A stretch of 64,000 bases of DNA from Sphagnum compactum (GCA_965153455.1 OZ234499.1:12024271-12088270), one strand, 5' to 3'. Shown: positions 24,079 to 36,330, numbered from the stretch's first letter. Translations and numbers: made by a program. Notes: generated by a model not told the origin, from the sequence alone.

Positions 24079-24903
24079 CAAAAAGGTCATGAAAGTGGGG
24101 AGGGTAGGGGCATGAAAATTTTGGCTTGGGCATTGGGTAGAATTTAGGATATTCTATTGACCCAAGAGAATATTGGCTTGGGCTTGGGGTATGGATTAGA
24201 ATATTTCATGTCTTACCACCCAAGGCAGTCTAAGGTCCATTTTGTCCTAGGCATTAGCCAACATGTGGTCAATTTTGTCCTAGGCCTTAGACAACACACA
24301 ATCATTTTGTCATGGTGGCTTAAGTTTTAAGCCATCATGTCCTAAACCCTAAAACCACTTTTTTCTGATCCTTGAGTAGCCTATGTAAGTAGGTAAGTAG
24401 GTATACTAGGGTTGGTAAGTAATCAAAACCCCTCAACCCACTCCCCTCCCCCCCCCCTATCCCTTTAATCCCAAAGGAAAAAAACACAAAGAAAGATGTT
24501 TGGGTAGGGAAGGAATGAATCTTATGCACTCATGGACAACATTTGAAAAAATCAATTTTGGACAATTTGATCTTAAGCTACCCAAGGACTAGGACAAGGT
24601 GGCCTAGGGTGTAGGACATGATGGCCTTAGGCCTAAGCCACCATGATAACATGACCATGAGTTATTCAAGGCTTAGGACAAAATTGACCATACTAGGTTG
24701 CTTAAGGCCTAGGACAAAAAGAACCCTAAATTGCCTTGGGTCCAAAGACATGGAATGTTTGAATTCTTACCCCAAGCCCAAGTCAATATTCCATGTCTTG
24801 GGGTCCATGACATAAAATATTCTAGTTTCTAGTCCAAACCCAAGCAAAATTTTTGATGGCCCACACCTGCCCAGCCCTCCTCACTTTCATGGCCTTTTTG
24901 GGG
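24079..24903. mobile_element. Foldback element with ~300-bp inverted arms
   Basis: Left arm 24079-24382 and right arm 24578-24903 are diverged inverted copies around a 195-bp spacer. Matching phrases include CCAAAAAGGTCATGAAAGTG, TTGGCTTGGGCTTGGGGTA, GGTCAATTTTGTCCTA, CATGGTGGCTTA and CCTTGAGTAGC. The spacer holds a C-rich run (about 24443-24458). There are no coding capacity and no clear target duplication. The transcript could form a long hairpin. Confidence 0.75.
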
Positions 24904-25839
24904 TTCAGTATGCATCCTATTTGTCAATGAAGAAAGCGAGCTTGTTGGAAGATTGCCCCCACTGGACAATATGCCATATTGTCATGGTTAAAGGGGTGGA
25001 AAGTGTGGGGGCATCTGTTGCTATGGGGAGACCATAACTTGAAAGGCTTTGAAGGAATTTTTTTGGGTTCTATTCAAGTGAAGAGCAACCAAACCAAACC
25101 AAACCTAACCCAACCCAACCTGACCTGACCCAAGCCAACACAAGCCAACCCCAACTCAACCCACAACTAAATGGACTTTGACATGATAGCCTTATTTCCT
25201 TTCTATAGTTTCCTTGTTCAACTATACCATCAACACTCTTGTAGTTGGAACCTCATTCACATACAATTAAAATGAAGTTAAAATTCAAATTCTTTTACAC
25301 AACCTTAGCTCCCTACACCCACCTTAAAATGAATTTAAAATGAAAGTGCTTGGGGTGCAGCTCAGCATGTGCAATTGGAGTAAAACCCAAAAGAAAGGGT
25401 AAGTTATGAAGTTTACATTTTCACCATTGGCTTCAATGTGACATTCACTCCGTTGCAACACAATTTTTGACATTATCCATCAAAAGATTTTGCCAAATTT
25501 GGCTATAAACTACATAGGACAGTCCAAAAAACCTATTATCCTGCCAATTTACCTATTAGCCAGTCATAAGGTTTTTTTTTTTTTTTTTAAATAATTTTTT
25601 TTCTGTTTTTAATAAATTTTTGTAATAGTGTTTTAAAGATTGATAACCTACTTGGATGATATATTGAGTCATCCAAGTAGGGTATTAGATTCCTGAAAAA
25701 CTCATCCCAAAATATCCATAACCCAGCTTCAAAACCGGGTCAAAAACTCAATAACCTGCCAACACTGGAGCAAACCACAAACACATTCCTACTAATTAAA
25801 GGACTCCTCTTTATATAAGTGAAGTTGCCTTAATATATA
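24904..25839. other. Intergenic DNA, nothing recognised
   Basis: Contains a simple CCAAACC/CCAACCC-type pyrimidine-poor stretch (about 25090-25170) and an 18-T run near 25570. No gene evidence. Confidence 0.5.
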
Positions 25840-25920
25840 CTAGTGGGCTCCCGTGCCTGCAAGGCACGACACGGCACTGGGAAAAACTGGGAGTCCAAAG
25901 GAGACCCGAAAGAACCCCAT

Positions 25921-26160
25921 AATTGGACGGAATTACAAATACATGATATTTCATCCAAATAAATCACCATGCAAAACTTATCATTAGACGGAACTTACGA
26001 ATACATAAATATTTCATCCACAAATCATTCCTCCTAATTGGACGGAACTACAAATACATGATATCTCATCCTCATAACCACCCATCCAGAACTCTGAGCT
26101 CATTGCACGGAACTAAAAACGTATAATATTTCATCCACATAATCACAGAACTGCCGGGTT
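25921..26160. repeat. ~60-bp tandem units inside the Helitron
   Basis: Four diverged units start with GACGGAA or CACGGAA near 25926, 25987, 26041 and 26106 (spacings 61, 54 and 65). Each continues with ACAAATACATGATATTTCATCC or a variant of it. Confidence 0.8.
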
Positions 26161-26303
26161 TCACGAAAACCCGGAAAAGAGGAGCCAGCCAGGTTTCAGG
26201 ACCTCGACCAGACGGACGGACAGGCGGGTCCCGATCTGGGTTTCAGGACCTCGACGGACGGACAGTTGGGATCTGGGTTTCAGGACCTAGACACACACAC
26301 AGT

Positions 26304-26433
26304 CTGCGTCCAGTTATATAGGTCACTTTTCTCTGCGTCCAGTTATATACGTCACTTTTCTCTGCGTCCAGTGGTCACAGACAGTCTGCGTCCAGTGGTC
26401 ACAGACAGTCTGCGTCCAGTGGTCACAGACGCA
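26304..26433. repeat. Minisatellite inside the Helitron
   Basis: CTGCGTCCAG starts at 26304, 26333, 26362, 26386 and 26410. The first two units are 29 bp and the next are 24 bp, with GTGGTCACAGACAGT completing the later units. Confidence 0.85.
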
Positions 26434-26466
26434 CGCACAGACGGACAAGGTACTTTATATATAAGA

Positions 26467-26745
26467 TAGGAAAATTTTTAATTCACACCTTTTTTGGTTA
26501 AATTCACACCCTTTGCGCATCCAATTTTATGCAGATTAAACTTTAGGAGTATGTTCCTTTATCAGTTCAATTACTTCTGCGGGCAAGTTCTGGAGTTGTG
26601 CCCTGATTGACCACAGACCCCACACTTGCGTCCTTCCACGTATTCAAAGTGAGGCTTGTCTCTGGTCGTGCTTGTCTTGTTCTTAAAGCCTGCAAGAAAA
26701 GGTGTGAATTTAACCAAAAAAAGGTGTGAATTTAAAATTTTCCTA
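26467..26745. mobile_element. Inverted-repeat element carrying a gene fragment (Pack-type candidate)
   Basis: The arms 26467-26510 and 26701-26745 are almost perfect inverted copies of about 44 bp, each containing AAATTCACACC twice. A TA lies at both outer edges. The 190-bp interior carries a coding fragment on minus (next entry) instead of transposase. It begins one base after the Helitron end. The superfamily is uncertain: a TA target would suit a Tc1/mariner-like element, but the low-complexity flanks make the duplication unreliable. Confidence 0.65.
26571..26689 (-). pseudogene. Captured terminal exon encoding a zinc knuckle
   Basis: On minus, an acceptor-like TTTTCTTGCAG (to 26690) precedes an open stretch of about 39 codons ending in TAA at 26571-26573. 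It encodes a basic segment followed by CGVCGQSGHNSRTC, a CX2CX4HX4C zinc knuckle of the type found at the C terminus of Mutator-type transposases and some other plant proteins. The acceptor and stop suggest the last exon of an intron-containing donor gene. There is no promoter or start codon for it, so I treat it as a fragment. Confidence 0.6.
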
Positions 26746-28235
26746 TATATATATGGCTGGCCTAGCAACAAATCTCATGCAGAATTAATTGGCTTTGTGA
26801 TAGCCTTTTCCGAGGGACAGGGACTATTGCATTGGATCCAACTTTTGGAAGTTTTTACCTTATTAAAATCAGTTTCACATTCGGTGAACGAGTTTCTTTG
26901 GTGAAAGTGTTTAGAGTGTTTAGATTGGAATGGATTGTTTTGGTGTCGAGTAGAGACACACTAAGTAGATGTACAACATCTTATCTATTGGTAGGGCCAA
27001 GTGTGTTTTTGATGCCTTCTTATGATGTCCCCACAAGCATAGCATGTCATAGACTATAAAAATATACTCCACTTTGTGATGGCCAAATTTGGCCAGACAT
27101 AGTCTCTAGTAGCACATCTTCTTTCCCCCCTGAAGAACATGCCTGCTTGTTGGATTGTCTAAAACTAGGAGGCTCTAAGAATGGGTGCTACACAACCTTT
27201 CCTACACAACCTTTTTTACCTCTCTTTTCAAGAGATGAATTGCTTTGAGGTCCATGAATTATGGAGCACCCTCTTCCCCCTCCCCTCCTCCTCCCCTCTC
27301 CTTTTTGGCACCCACCCTTTTGGATTCTTGTGGTTAACCATTTGGGTAGTTGGGAAAGTTAGTTGGGGGCAACTTTGGTTTTTAGGTCAAATTGTGTTTC
27401 CAAACAATCCATTTGTGAACATTGGGTGAGTTAGGCTTTAGCATATGGTCAGCTTTCACATTGACAAAATAGAATAAAATAAATAATTAACTAAATCTCT
27501 GAACACGAGTTTGCTAGGGCACAGCTAATATGTCTTAGTACACCATAATATTATGCTCCAAAAATTAAGTTACGAAATGTGAGTTCATAGGGATGTGGCC
27601 AAAGTTATTTGGCCAATAAAAGATTGAACCATCTTTGGTGGTTTTATTTTACAAATGTATGACCTTTTCAACATCCTTATAGAAAATATTTTTTTTGGCT
27701 CCTAATTTTTTTTAAAATTAAAAAAAAATTGGGGGAGTTTTCGGCCGGTTAGGATGGAATACATACAACGACAATGTTGCCAAAAAATAAAATAATTTTT
27801 CCATCGTTGGTCAATTATTTCATTATTTGAGTAACCTTGGGGTCCATCTAGGGTTTTGAAATTTTTTGGAATCAAAGAACCTCCGGTGATGTTTGGTTGG
27901 GTTCCTTCAAAAACCCTCTAAGAATTAATTGGCAGTTTTTTCAGGAAATAATGGGCAAAGGACCGGCAGTTTCACAAAAGGTTATTTGACCGGTTCTTAG
28001 ATTTTTTGCAAACCCACATATGTCGTGCAGAAAAAATATTTCTTCAGGGTTTTTTGGAACCGAAATAACTCTCTGATATCCGCCGGTTATCTGGTGCCGT
28101 TCCGGATAAGAGACTTAATGACACTTAGAATGGTACCTAATTTTTTTTCTCTTTTTGTTCGGTCGGCCCTTTTTTTTTTTTGTTTTTGGGGTGGGGTGCC
28201 CACAACTAATCAGTCTTAAAAAAGCAGTCATATGT

Positions 28236-28425
28236 TTGGTAACCTCACCCAGATCTCAAGAATATTAGGCAAGTTTGTGTGTGGGTTTTTGGTAAACTCA
28301 CCCAGGTCTCAAGAATATTGGGCAAAGTTTGTGGTCTGGTCGTTTTGGTAACGTCGCCCACGTCTCAAGGATACTTGGCAAAGTTTGTTGTCTGGTCGTT
28401 TTGGTAATGTCACCCAGGTCTCAAG
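28236..28425. repeat. Four-unit ~55-bp tandem array
   Basis: TTGGTAA starts at 28236, 28289, 28345 and 28401. Each unit continues with CACCCAGGTCTCAAGAATAT or a close variant, and then GGCAAAGTTTGTGGTCTGG. Spacings are 53, 56 and 56. Confidence 0.85.
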
Positions 28426-29570
28426 AACATATATATATATATATTGCACAAGTTTTGTCTTGGGCAATCCCAACCAATCGTTTCGAATCCAACGTGCGGA
28501 ATCAAATCCCGTTCTTTTGCTTTTTAATTTACTAGTAAGTTTTGTTTTTTTCTTGTTTTTGTTAGTCACCACCACCGACAGGACCATTTGGCCCGGGATA
28601 ATGTCGCCCGGGGAAAATAGAGTCGCCCGGGGAAATCGAACCCAAGAAAAGAAGGGGAAATTTGGAAAACTATGGGAATCCAGTCATCTTTTTATTTATT
28701 TATTTATTTATTCTTTTTTTAAATGGACGGTGATATGGGCGGAATCTTGGGGCTCTGTGCCACTTTTGTCCAAAGGAAGATTTTTTAAGCAAAAGTGGTA
28801 TAGGTAGAATCTAAATTTCAATTGGTTAGCTAATAATAATAGGGGTTTTTTGTTTTTTTTGTTTTTTTTTCAAATTTTTGATGTAAGAATTTTTTTGAGA
28901 TTTTTTCAAAAAATAGGAAAAATAGTGGAAATATTCACAATTTTAAACCAATTTCTTTAATAAAAATCCCATTTTTTTGGTGACAAAATTTGTTAGAAAT
29001 TAATTTTTTTTTAAGGGTAATTTCTGATTGAAATTTGTTTGAGGCCAAATTCTGATGTTTCTAATTACCTTTCACCATTCCAACAATAATTAAATTATTT
29101 TTAGTAAATGCTAAAATGTTTTTCAAAATTATCTACCCATAACAGTGCCAGAAATTTTAGAAACTTTGTTGCTACTTAAGTGTACATGGTGGGTCATTTT
29201 TTGCTTATGGGCCAGGTCTTTGAAAGTGCTGAAATTTCAGGAAATTTTAGGAAATTTTTATTGTTATTGTCAGAGTGAAAAAATGGAAAAAATTTTAAAA
29301 ATAAAAAAATTGACCAAGAAGATGTTTGAATGATAAAAGGGATTATTATAGTAATAAAATAGCTCTACCCTCTTATAGCAAAGGTTTTTCTAATATTATT
29401 TAACTTGAGGCCATGTCCAAGTTTGTACTAGTGCTTTCTTTAACAAGCTGCTCATTGCATAATGGCTCTCTTGCCCCTTGTGGCAAGAGTTAAATAATAA
29501 TATTACTATTTAAGTTCAAACCAGCAACAGTTAAAATTGGAAATTGGAGTTGGAGTGAGACTGGTGTGGA

Positions 29571-29601
29571 TTAGGGTTAAGGGTTTAGGGTTTAGGGTTT
29601 A
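29571..29601 (+). repeat. Short interstitial telomere-type repeat
   Basis: Contains three consecutive TTTAGGG-type units, the plant telomere repeat, within a TTAGGGTTAAGGG context. Shorter two-unit versions occur at about 3842-3857 and 59256-59270. Confidence 0.75.
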
Positions 29602-32601
29602 GTGAGATGTTGGGAAGTTAAGCATCAATTTACCTATTAATGTATTTGGAGAAAAGAATGTGTCATGTTTGTTTTGTGTTTCGTTTCAATACATTGAAGG
29701 GAAGAATGCCTTAATGTGAATATTTTTTGTTCATACATCAATCTTCCTAATTTTTGCTACATGCAAGATATACGATACAAGGTAGATGAATTTAGATAGG
29801 TCTAGTGGCATCAATGTATCTGATGAAAGGTTCTAAGGGATAAAAAATGGACTCATCTATTGGTGGTAAGTATTGTTCAAGTCCACTACATCCAAGTGTG
29901 CTTGTAATTGTGCTTCTATGAAGCAATAGGGGATCAAGTACCTAGTTGATGGGACCTTTGAGCCTAGTTTTTGGGTGACCAATGGGAGAATCCTAAGGGT
30001 ACCAATGTCTAAGCAATTTTAAGGGTTATTGATTGTCTAAGGTTTTATGCTTGTTAGTGTCACCTTGGTTTTTCACATGGGAACCAAGGTATTTTTCTTG
30101 CTTGGCATATAGTGGTGGGAAGGAAAGGGATTATGTGTCGATTGCTCATCAATGTTTTGTGTTAGTTGCCATATTGGAAAAGCATGATAGTCCATTGAGA
30201 GAAAATTTGTAAGGATCTGATTCATGTCATTAAGTTGAAATCTATAATATGGCTAAACAATTTGTTGAATGAAAATTTTCTAGTGATTAGATTTAACATT
30301 GTAACCTCTATATTTTTCGCATATATATTTTAAGTAAACATTGTGTGTTGTATTAAGTGTGGGCATCATGACCGATTTTTTTGGTTTCAATTGCACATCA
30401 AAAAATTTCAATAGTTGGAATGTTTATAGACATTTCCATGTTTGAAGGCAAAACTTGGGGAAAAGGGCCATGGAATGGGATTTTCATGAAGGTTTCTATT
30501 TGTTAAACACACTTGACATTCAACATCCAAAGGACAATGCAAAAACAACCACATCATATTGGGTTTATCAAAATTTATGTGGTCCTATGATAAGATGCAT
30601 GCACATGCATGTGCATCTATCGTTGTACCATAATGGATTTAACATTAATTATATTATTTTTTTAAATGCTAAAATTTATATAAATTTATTGGCCCAAATG
30701 CCAAAATTTGGGAAATTCAAAATGTCCTTGTTGAATGTTCTAGAACTTTAACAAGACTACCGTGGATTGTTGCTTTGCTCAACAAAATAATCATGACTCA
30801 AAGGCTTTTGAAGCCATAACAAAAAGATCAATGGTATATTACTGGAACACACATTCTACTTTTTCTTCGTCTTCCTAGAACAAAAGAAGTTGCAAATGAC
30901 ATGGTGATGGAGGATTGCCATGTCTAGTTCTTGTGCACATCAAGTCTTCAACAAGTCTTATCTATCACCAAATGCACTAGTAACAACAACAATAGCTTCT
31001 AATGTTGCCACATGTGAGGCCTACTTATTTTTGGCAAATGTTAAAGGGCTCATATTTGTAGCATCTTGTAGTTTTTATTACTTTCCACAATTATGTCATT
31101 GTGACCAAATATCACATTCGTAACACTTGAGTTCTTCTTCTCACAAGAGCCAGACTATTTCTTTGCAGACAAGGAAGAAGGAACTTTGTTTCATTCCATG
31201 TTGCTTTTATTATTGGTGGCAATGATGCTACTATACTATGTTGTTGCTCCAACTACTAGTGGCAACGATGAGGGAAATGTTGTTGGCACTTTTGCTATTA
31301 GTGTCGATGGTAAAGGAATTATTACTTGTTGTAGCAATGCTTGTTGGAACAACATTGAAAGAGTTCTTGCTTGTTATAACAACATTGAAAAAACGGTTGT
31401 TTGTTACATAGTAATCATGTTTGTAACAACATTAAAGGAGTTGTTGCATGTTGCTACAACACTAAAAGAGCTGCTTATTGCAGAAGCACCACCACCATGG
31501 CTTTAAGTGAGACACACCTTCAATTGCATTTGAATTCTTGGGGGTTTGATGACAAAAAAAATTTGTTTGTTAAATTCGTTACAATAGGAAAGATGCCTAT
31601 GAATTTAGATCCTTCACAAGTGGTGGAAATATATGTCCAAATCATTGGAGGAGAAGTGGGTGTAGCCTCATTGTTTGCCCCCAAAATTGGCCTGTTGTGT
31701 TTATCACAAAAAAAGGTTAGACCTGTGTTTCTGTTGGTTGCACAGTTGTTGGTAAAGACCCAAAAGACCTACATAAGGAAATTGATGAAGGTGAGTTCGA
31801 GATTCTAGAGTATCTAGAGAGAAACACTTTGTCATAACCTTTTCTATTGAGGTTGAATTTTGTTTTCTAATTTGTGAAAGTTGGTGAGCTTTAAGTGAAA
31901 CGCATTTGTTGTTAACATGGGCGTTTTTTTTTAGGAACATGCAAGCTTGCTTGCTTTAGTGAGCTCCATCCCTGAGGTCCATCCTTGCACAAACAAAATC
32001 CAGACAACATTGAAATGGTATGACATTATTCATGTGGGTTTTCTTTTCCTTTCTTTGAACAATTATGTGAGTTTGTTGTGTATGTGTGTTTGTGTTTAAG
32101 GATTGTCATAGATGGAAGTGAATCATGAAATGATCATCCTTTAATCCATGATATGAAATAGCTCAATAATGTGTTCACATGTTTGGTGTGACATTTTGCA
32201 AATGATTCTTGAAAAAATCATCAAGCTTATGTGGGTTGTTGCCATATGAGAAAATCATAACTACACAACATCTGTTGTTGGTGAGTGGTCAACTAGGACT
32301 CACATCAAGTATTAATGATGAGGACAAGCAAGTAGGAGATACAAACTTTTATGTAGATGAAATTATGTAAGCTTGCTAGCATCATGATTTTCATTCATGG
32401 TGCAATAAATTTTTTACTTCCAAAGAATTGTGAACTTTTATGTTTTTGTCCCTTGGGACAATTTATAAGACTAGTTAGCATGGGCGATTGTAGCTAAGAT
32501 AGTTTATGGCACAAGCCAAATGGCCAGAATGCAAATGCCATGATATAATCACAAAGCCATGAAATTTTTACCTATATGGATGTTTTATGTTTCCTAGTTA
32601 A

Positions 32602-34413
32602 CTACTTCAAGCCTCTTGTGCTACCAACAAGTGTATAATTTATAATTGTGATTGCATTTGTTTGTTGTAAACATTCTTCCATTATTGTCAATGTTGCTTC
32701 TACTGGATCTATTTCCATCTCTATTTCATTATGTTTTTCAATGTCTGGTGTGCCATTGAATAAAGAAGTGGTTGCATTTGCCTCCATTGTAGCAAGTTGA
32801 AATTCAATTTTGAATGCCTTAGTAATTCATGTCTTATCCCATCCTTTGATAATGGTAATTTCTTCCATGCTTTGCATTTACTTCCATGCACAATGTAACC
32901 ACTCACAAATGCAAGACTTTAGGTCATTCATATTGAAGCCAATTTGTGGATTTTGTCTATCTTCAATCTACTATTGGATGATTGCAATAGTCCAAGAGTT
33001 GAAGTGTACTTCAAATGTATGCTTTAGTGGTTGTTGTGTAATGACATTTGCTAGTTGGAGGACAATGATGCAATTAGTTGGAATCAATGTCACTAAGATA
33101 TTTGGGTGTGTTTCCTTCATTTAATCCAAAAAATCATGGCCCTTATGCATAGACCAATAATCTAGCAATCGCACAAACTTTTGATTTTCCTACAATCCTA
33201 ATTGACAAATTTGAATGTGTAGGTATGGCAACAAGATCTTATGGATGAATTGTTTCATTGTTTCCAATGTTGACCAATGGTTTTCATTGAAGGTAAGATC
33301 CCAACTTAAACTCATGCATTTGTTTTTTCCTCATTAGATGGTGGTAGACAACTATGAGTAGTACCTATAAACATAATATGAAGGGGTAGTAAGAAACCAA
33401 TTCGTAGTTGAAAATATAACCATTGCAATTTTTCTTTTGTTTTCAACTTTTAAAACTTGAAGACAACTCATTGTGCTTTGATCTTTTACTCTCCAAAACT
33501 TCTTTTCTCTTGCTATTGGGATAAGATGAACACCTATGTACAATCATTATTAACAACTAGGGATAGAGGAACGTGATAAGCCTTCATAAGGTAAGCTATT
33601 CAATAAGCCATGTTTCATTCTTGTTTATAGTAAATAGGTGGTAGTTTACTTGCTATTGTTGTGACCACTCTAAAAAACCAATTCATGTATTGTTTCATGA
33701 ATTGACATGTCCACTATCTTGTGATTGTAAACCCTCCAAGGCCTTCTAATTGTAAGATTTCAGGTGTTGTAGATTTTATCATTCCACGAAAAATAGGTTG
33801 CACAATGTTGGGTGAAAAAAACATGTCCAATTTTTTTCATTTTTAAAAACATGGCAACAAATGAGTCACGAACTTCTAGGCAATCCTCCAATGCATGCAT
33901 AGATTCCCAAACTATTACAACCTACATTGCATGTTTATGATTTGGTTTTAATTCACCACTTGTAGTGAACCACTCCCATAAGCATGCCTTATTCAATTTT
34001 TCATAAGGACTTGGCATGTTGGGCCTTTTGAATGTTTTTTTCAAAAAATGTAATGCTCCAGAATTGTTACAATTGTTTTTATTGCAACACCAATGGGAGG
34101 CCACAAATGATGCTGAAACAAGTTTGTGTAGGATTATTTCTTCTTTGACCATTTCCCATCATCTTTTGTAGGTGACAATCCTCTCTTCTTTTATTGCTTC
34201 TTGTCCTTAGTAGGTTCTTCATCCTCTCTTTATCTCTTGTGGAGATAATATTGTAATTGCAACCTTTCTTGGCCTGCCAACATTATGCTTCTCTGATTTG
34301 TTGACAATTGATTGCTTTGGAACAACTTGCTCATTGAAAATTTGTACATCATGTTTCAATTCCATTTCTCTTTCCTCACTTGTAATGCTTTTGACATTGC
34401 AATTTTTTACCAA
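32602..34413 (-). pseudogene. Decayed pogo/CENP-B-like DDE transposase
   Basis: On minus, several frames broken by stops and shifts read in order as a DDE_1-superfamily transposase. Near 34290 there is an AT-hook-like VGRPRK. At 34152-33922 comes the segment ACLWEWFTTSGELKPNHKHAM. Then follow an EILQLEGLGGFT-like stretch and, near 33555, VVNND-T, the first Asp. At 33543-33352 are VHLIPIAREKK and STMSCLQVL, and further on ENHWSTLETMKQFIHKILLP. The second Asp is in LLDYWSMHKG near 33160, followed by NILVTLIPTNCIIVLQLA, which corresponds to the PPN-T-LQP-D block. The tail contains FQLATMEANATTSLF. At least eight stops or frameshifts make it non-functional. This is established family knowledge applied by eye; terminal repeats were not identified. 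Confidence 0.75.
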
Positions 34414-36113
34414 AAGCTTTGTAAATCACAAAAGTGAAATCCCCACCAAAACCTCAATATCATTCAAGAAAACTTTCATGAATAAGCTTTCACCATATTT
34501 TCATAGACTTGCTACTTTCTAAGTTTGTTGAAACGGAAATTATAAGAGAAACAAAAATCAAAATTGTGAAAGCAAACACTTTAATTAAGAAACATAACAA
34601 TTGAAATGAATTTCAAATGGATGAAAAATTATTCTTAGATTCGTCCATGCTGAAAACTAAAATATCTTTCACAATTTAACCTAAAAATATTAAAAATTAA
34701 TATTTTATGTGCCAAAATACATTTTGATAAATAAAGAAATTATTCAACACTAAACAACTAAATCCGTTTAGCCAAATCCGTTTGGGTACTACAATATCTA
34801 TAAACCCTTTTTAGCAACTAAGTACTAGCTCATCCCAAATATCTCCATCATCAATTTACCACTTGGCCATCATCAATGAGGAAAGAGCATTTGGGAAATG
34901 AAAAAAAGTGAAATGACTAAGGCAAGCATAACTAACTAAATCCTACAAAAAGAGAACGGCAAAGGCAAGAATAACTTTGGAATGAGGTGTATATAACTAA
35001 ACCTCTGAATGGGGAAAGGCAACCAAAGCGTGCAAAATCATTTGAATTATGTGGATCCACAATAGTATGTATAATTCTTCTTTCTCTTCTGGATGATGCC
35101 TTCCTTGACTTGTGCGCTAAGGTTGCATTGGTCTCTACTGACTAACTTGGGATTCTTGCACAACTTGTGGATGAATTCCATCCATTTTGGTGGATGTTAC
35201 AATGTGTTATGGCATGTGTAGTACCAAGCAAGGGTTTTTGTTTTCAATATTGTGGTTTCGAAGGTTTTGTGATTTTTTTTTTCATTTTCTTTAACAATGT
35301 TTTTTGAGTTTAAACTTTAAAAAATTCCATTTTTAAAAAAATAAAATAAAATTTGTCTTCACAATGCAAAAGTTTGCCCAAAAGAAAATTGCTGCTACCA
35401 AGTTTGCATTACTTGATGGGCTTGGTTGAAAGTATGGTGCAATATATCCTATGAATGAATGTTAAACCAAAAATGTTTTGAATATACTTCACACCAATTG
35501 ATAATTAATTGTTATTATTCTTTCCATTGCACAAAAAAAGAGAGAAAATGCCAATGGGGTATCACAATTGCCATCCCTAGTAGAGGCTAAAGAGTCATCC
35601 AACTTATGTGGCTTTGAAGGACATAATAATTCCTTTGTTGTAATGCTAGATAATGTCAGAGCTTGGAATCCTCTTTTGTTGCCTCTTCTATTGTGGAGGG
35701 TGCATATTTGATTTATCATGTGTAATAAATTTCAATGAATTATTACATTATGAGCAAATTAGCTCTCTAACATTTCTCTTTATAATTTTCTTTGGGAGGA
35801 AAAAGGTTTCAAACGCTATCACATCTAAAATTAGAAAAACTATTATGTATTTATTATTATGTAAGGCTGTCCATTGAGGGTGTTATGGTTGTGAACTCCT
35901 TGGGCCTAAGGGACGGTAACATTCTTGGCTATGGCCCCTTAAGTATACGAAGCTTACATCCATTGATCTATTAAGGAAGGTTGTTTGTTTGTTTTGTTGA
36001 GGTGTTGTCATGTTGAGATATCCCAAACCATGGCACCCACTATTACTCTCTTGGTATTGTTAATGAAAAGCTCACAATGAGTGGTGGTGCACTGAGGTGG
36101 TTTTGTAATGTTT

Positions 36114-36330
36114 AGACCTACGATGCAAGAGTTATTAAAATTAAAATTACTTTGTCATTGAAAATTCAATAAGAAGAACAGAAATATATATCATAAGGGA
36201 ATCAGGGTGCTATGGTATCATTGGAAAACCCTAATGAATAAGGTTGCATGAAGGTGATTTCATAAATTTGAGACCTAAGGTCCAAGAGATATTGAATTTT
36301 GAGTAATATTGTCATTGAAAATTCAATAAA
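36114..36330. repeat. ~157-bp tandem repeat of retroelement type
   Basis: AGACCTACGATGCAAGAG (near 36115) and AGACCTAAGGTCCAAGAG (near 36272) start two diverged units that both end in GTCATTGAAAATTCAATAA. The linked phrase GGTATCATTGGAAA...GAATAAGGTTGCA (about 36216-36248) recurs in diverged form near 54031-54066. Confidence 0.65.

Larger units (their letters stand above)
25840..26466 (-). mobile_element. Small non-autonomous Helitron
   Basis: Read on the minus strand, the element begins with TC (TCTTATATATAAAG at 26466 downward) and ends in CTAG at 25843-25840. Eight nucleotides before the CTAG sits a hairpin, stem CGTGCC/GGCACG with loop TTGCA (25868-25852). The flanking bases are A before the 5' end and T after the 3' end, so it lies in an AT dinucleotide without duplication, as Helitrons do. 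At 627 bp it has no Rep/helicase. The interior is made of two short tandem arrays. Confidence 0.8.
26750..32600. other. AT-rich intergenic DNA with local repeats
   Basis: No gene is recognised. Landmarks are a ~55-bp tandem array (28236-28425), an (AT)n tract (about 28429-28444), a (TTTA)n tract (about 28691-28711), a telomere-like run (29571-29601), a perfect 16-bp palindrome TGCACATGCATGTGCA (30600-30615), and a degenerate ACAACATTGAAA-containing repeat (about 31345-31480) that creates spurious open frames. Confidence 0.5.

Noticed and set aside
28385-28807. 140-codon + frame
   Set aside because: Starts inside the 55-bp array and crosses AT and TTTA tracts; a repeat artefact.
31345-31506. 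Possible protein in the ACAACATTGAAA repeat region
   Set aside because: The frame is translated degenerate repeat only.
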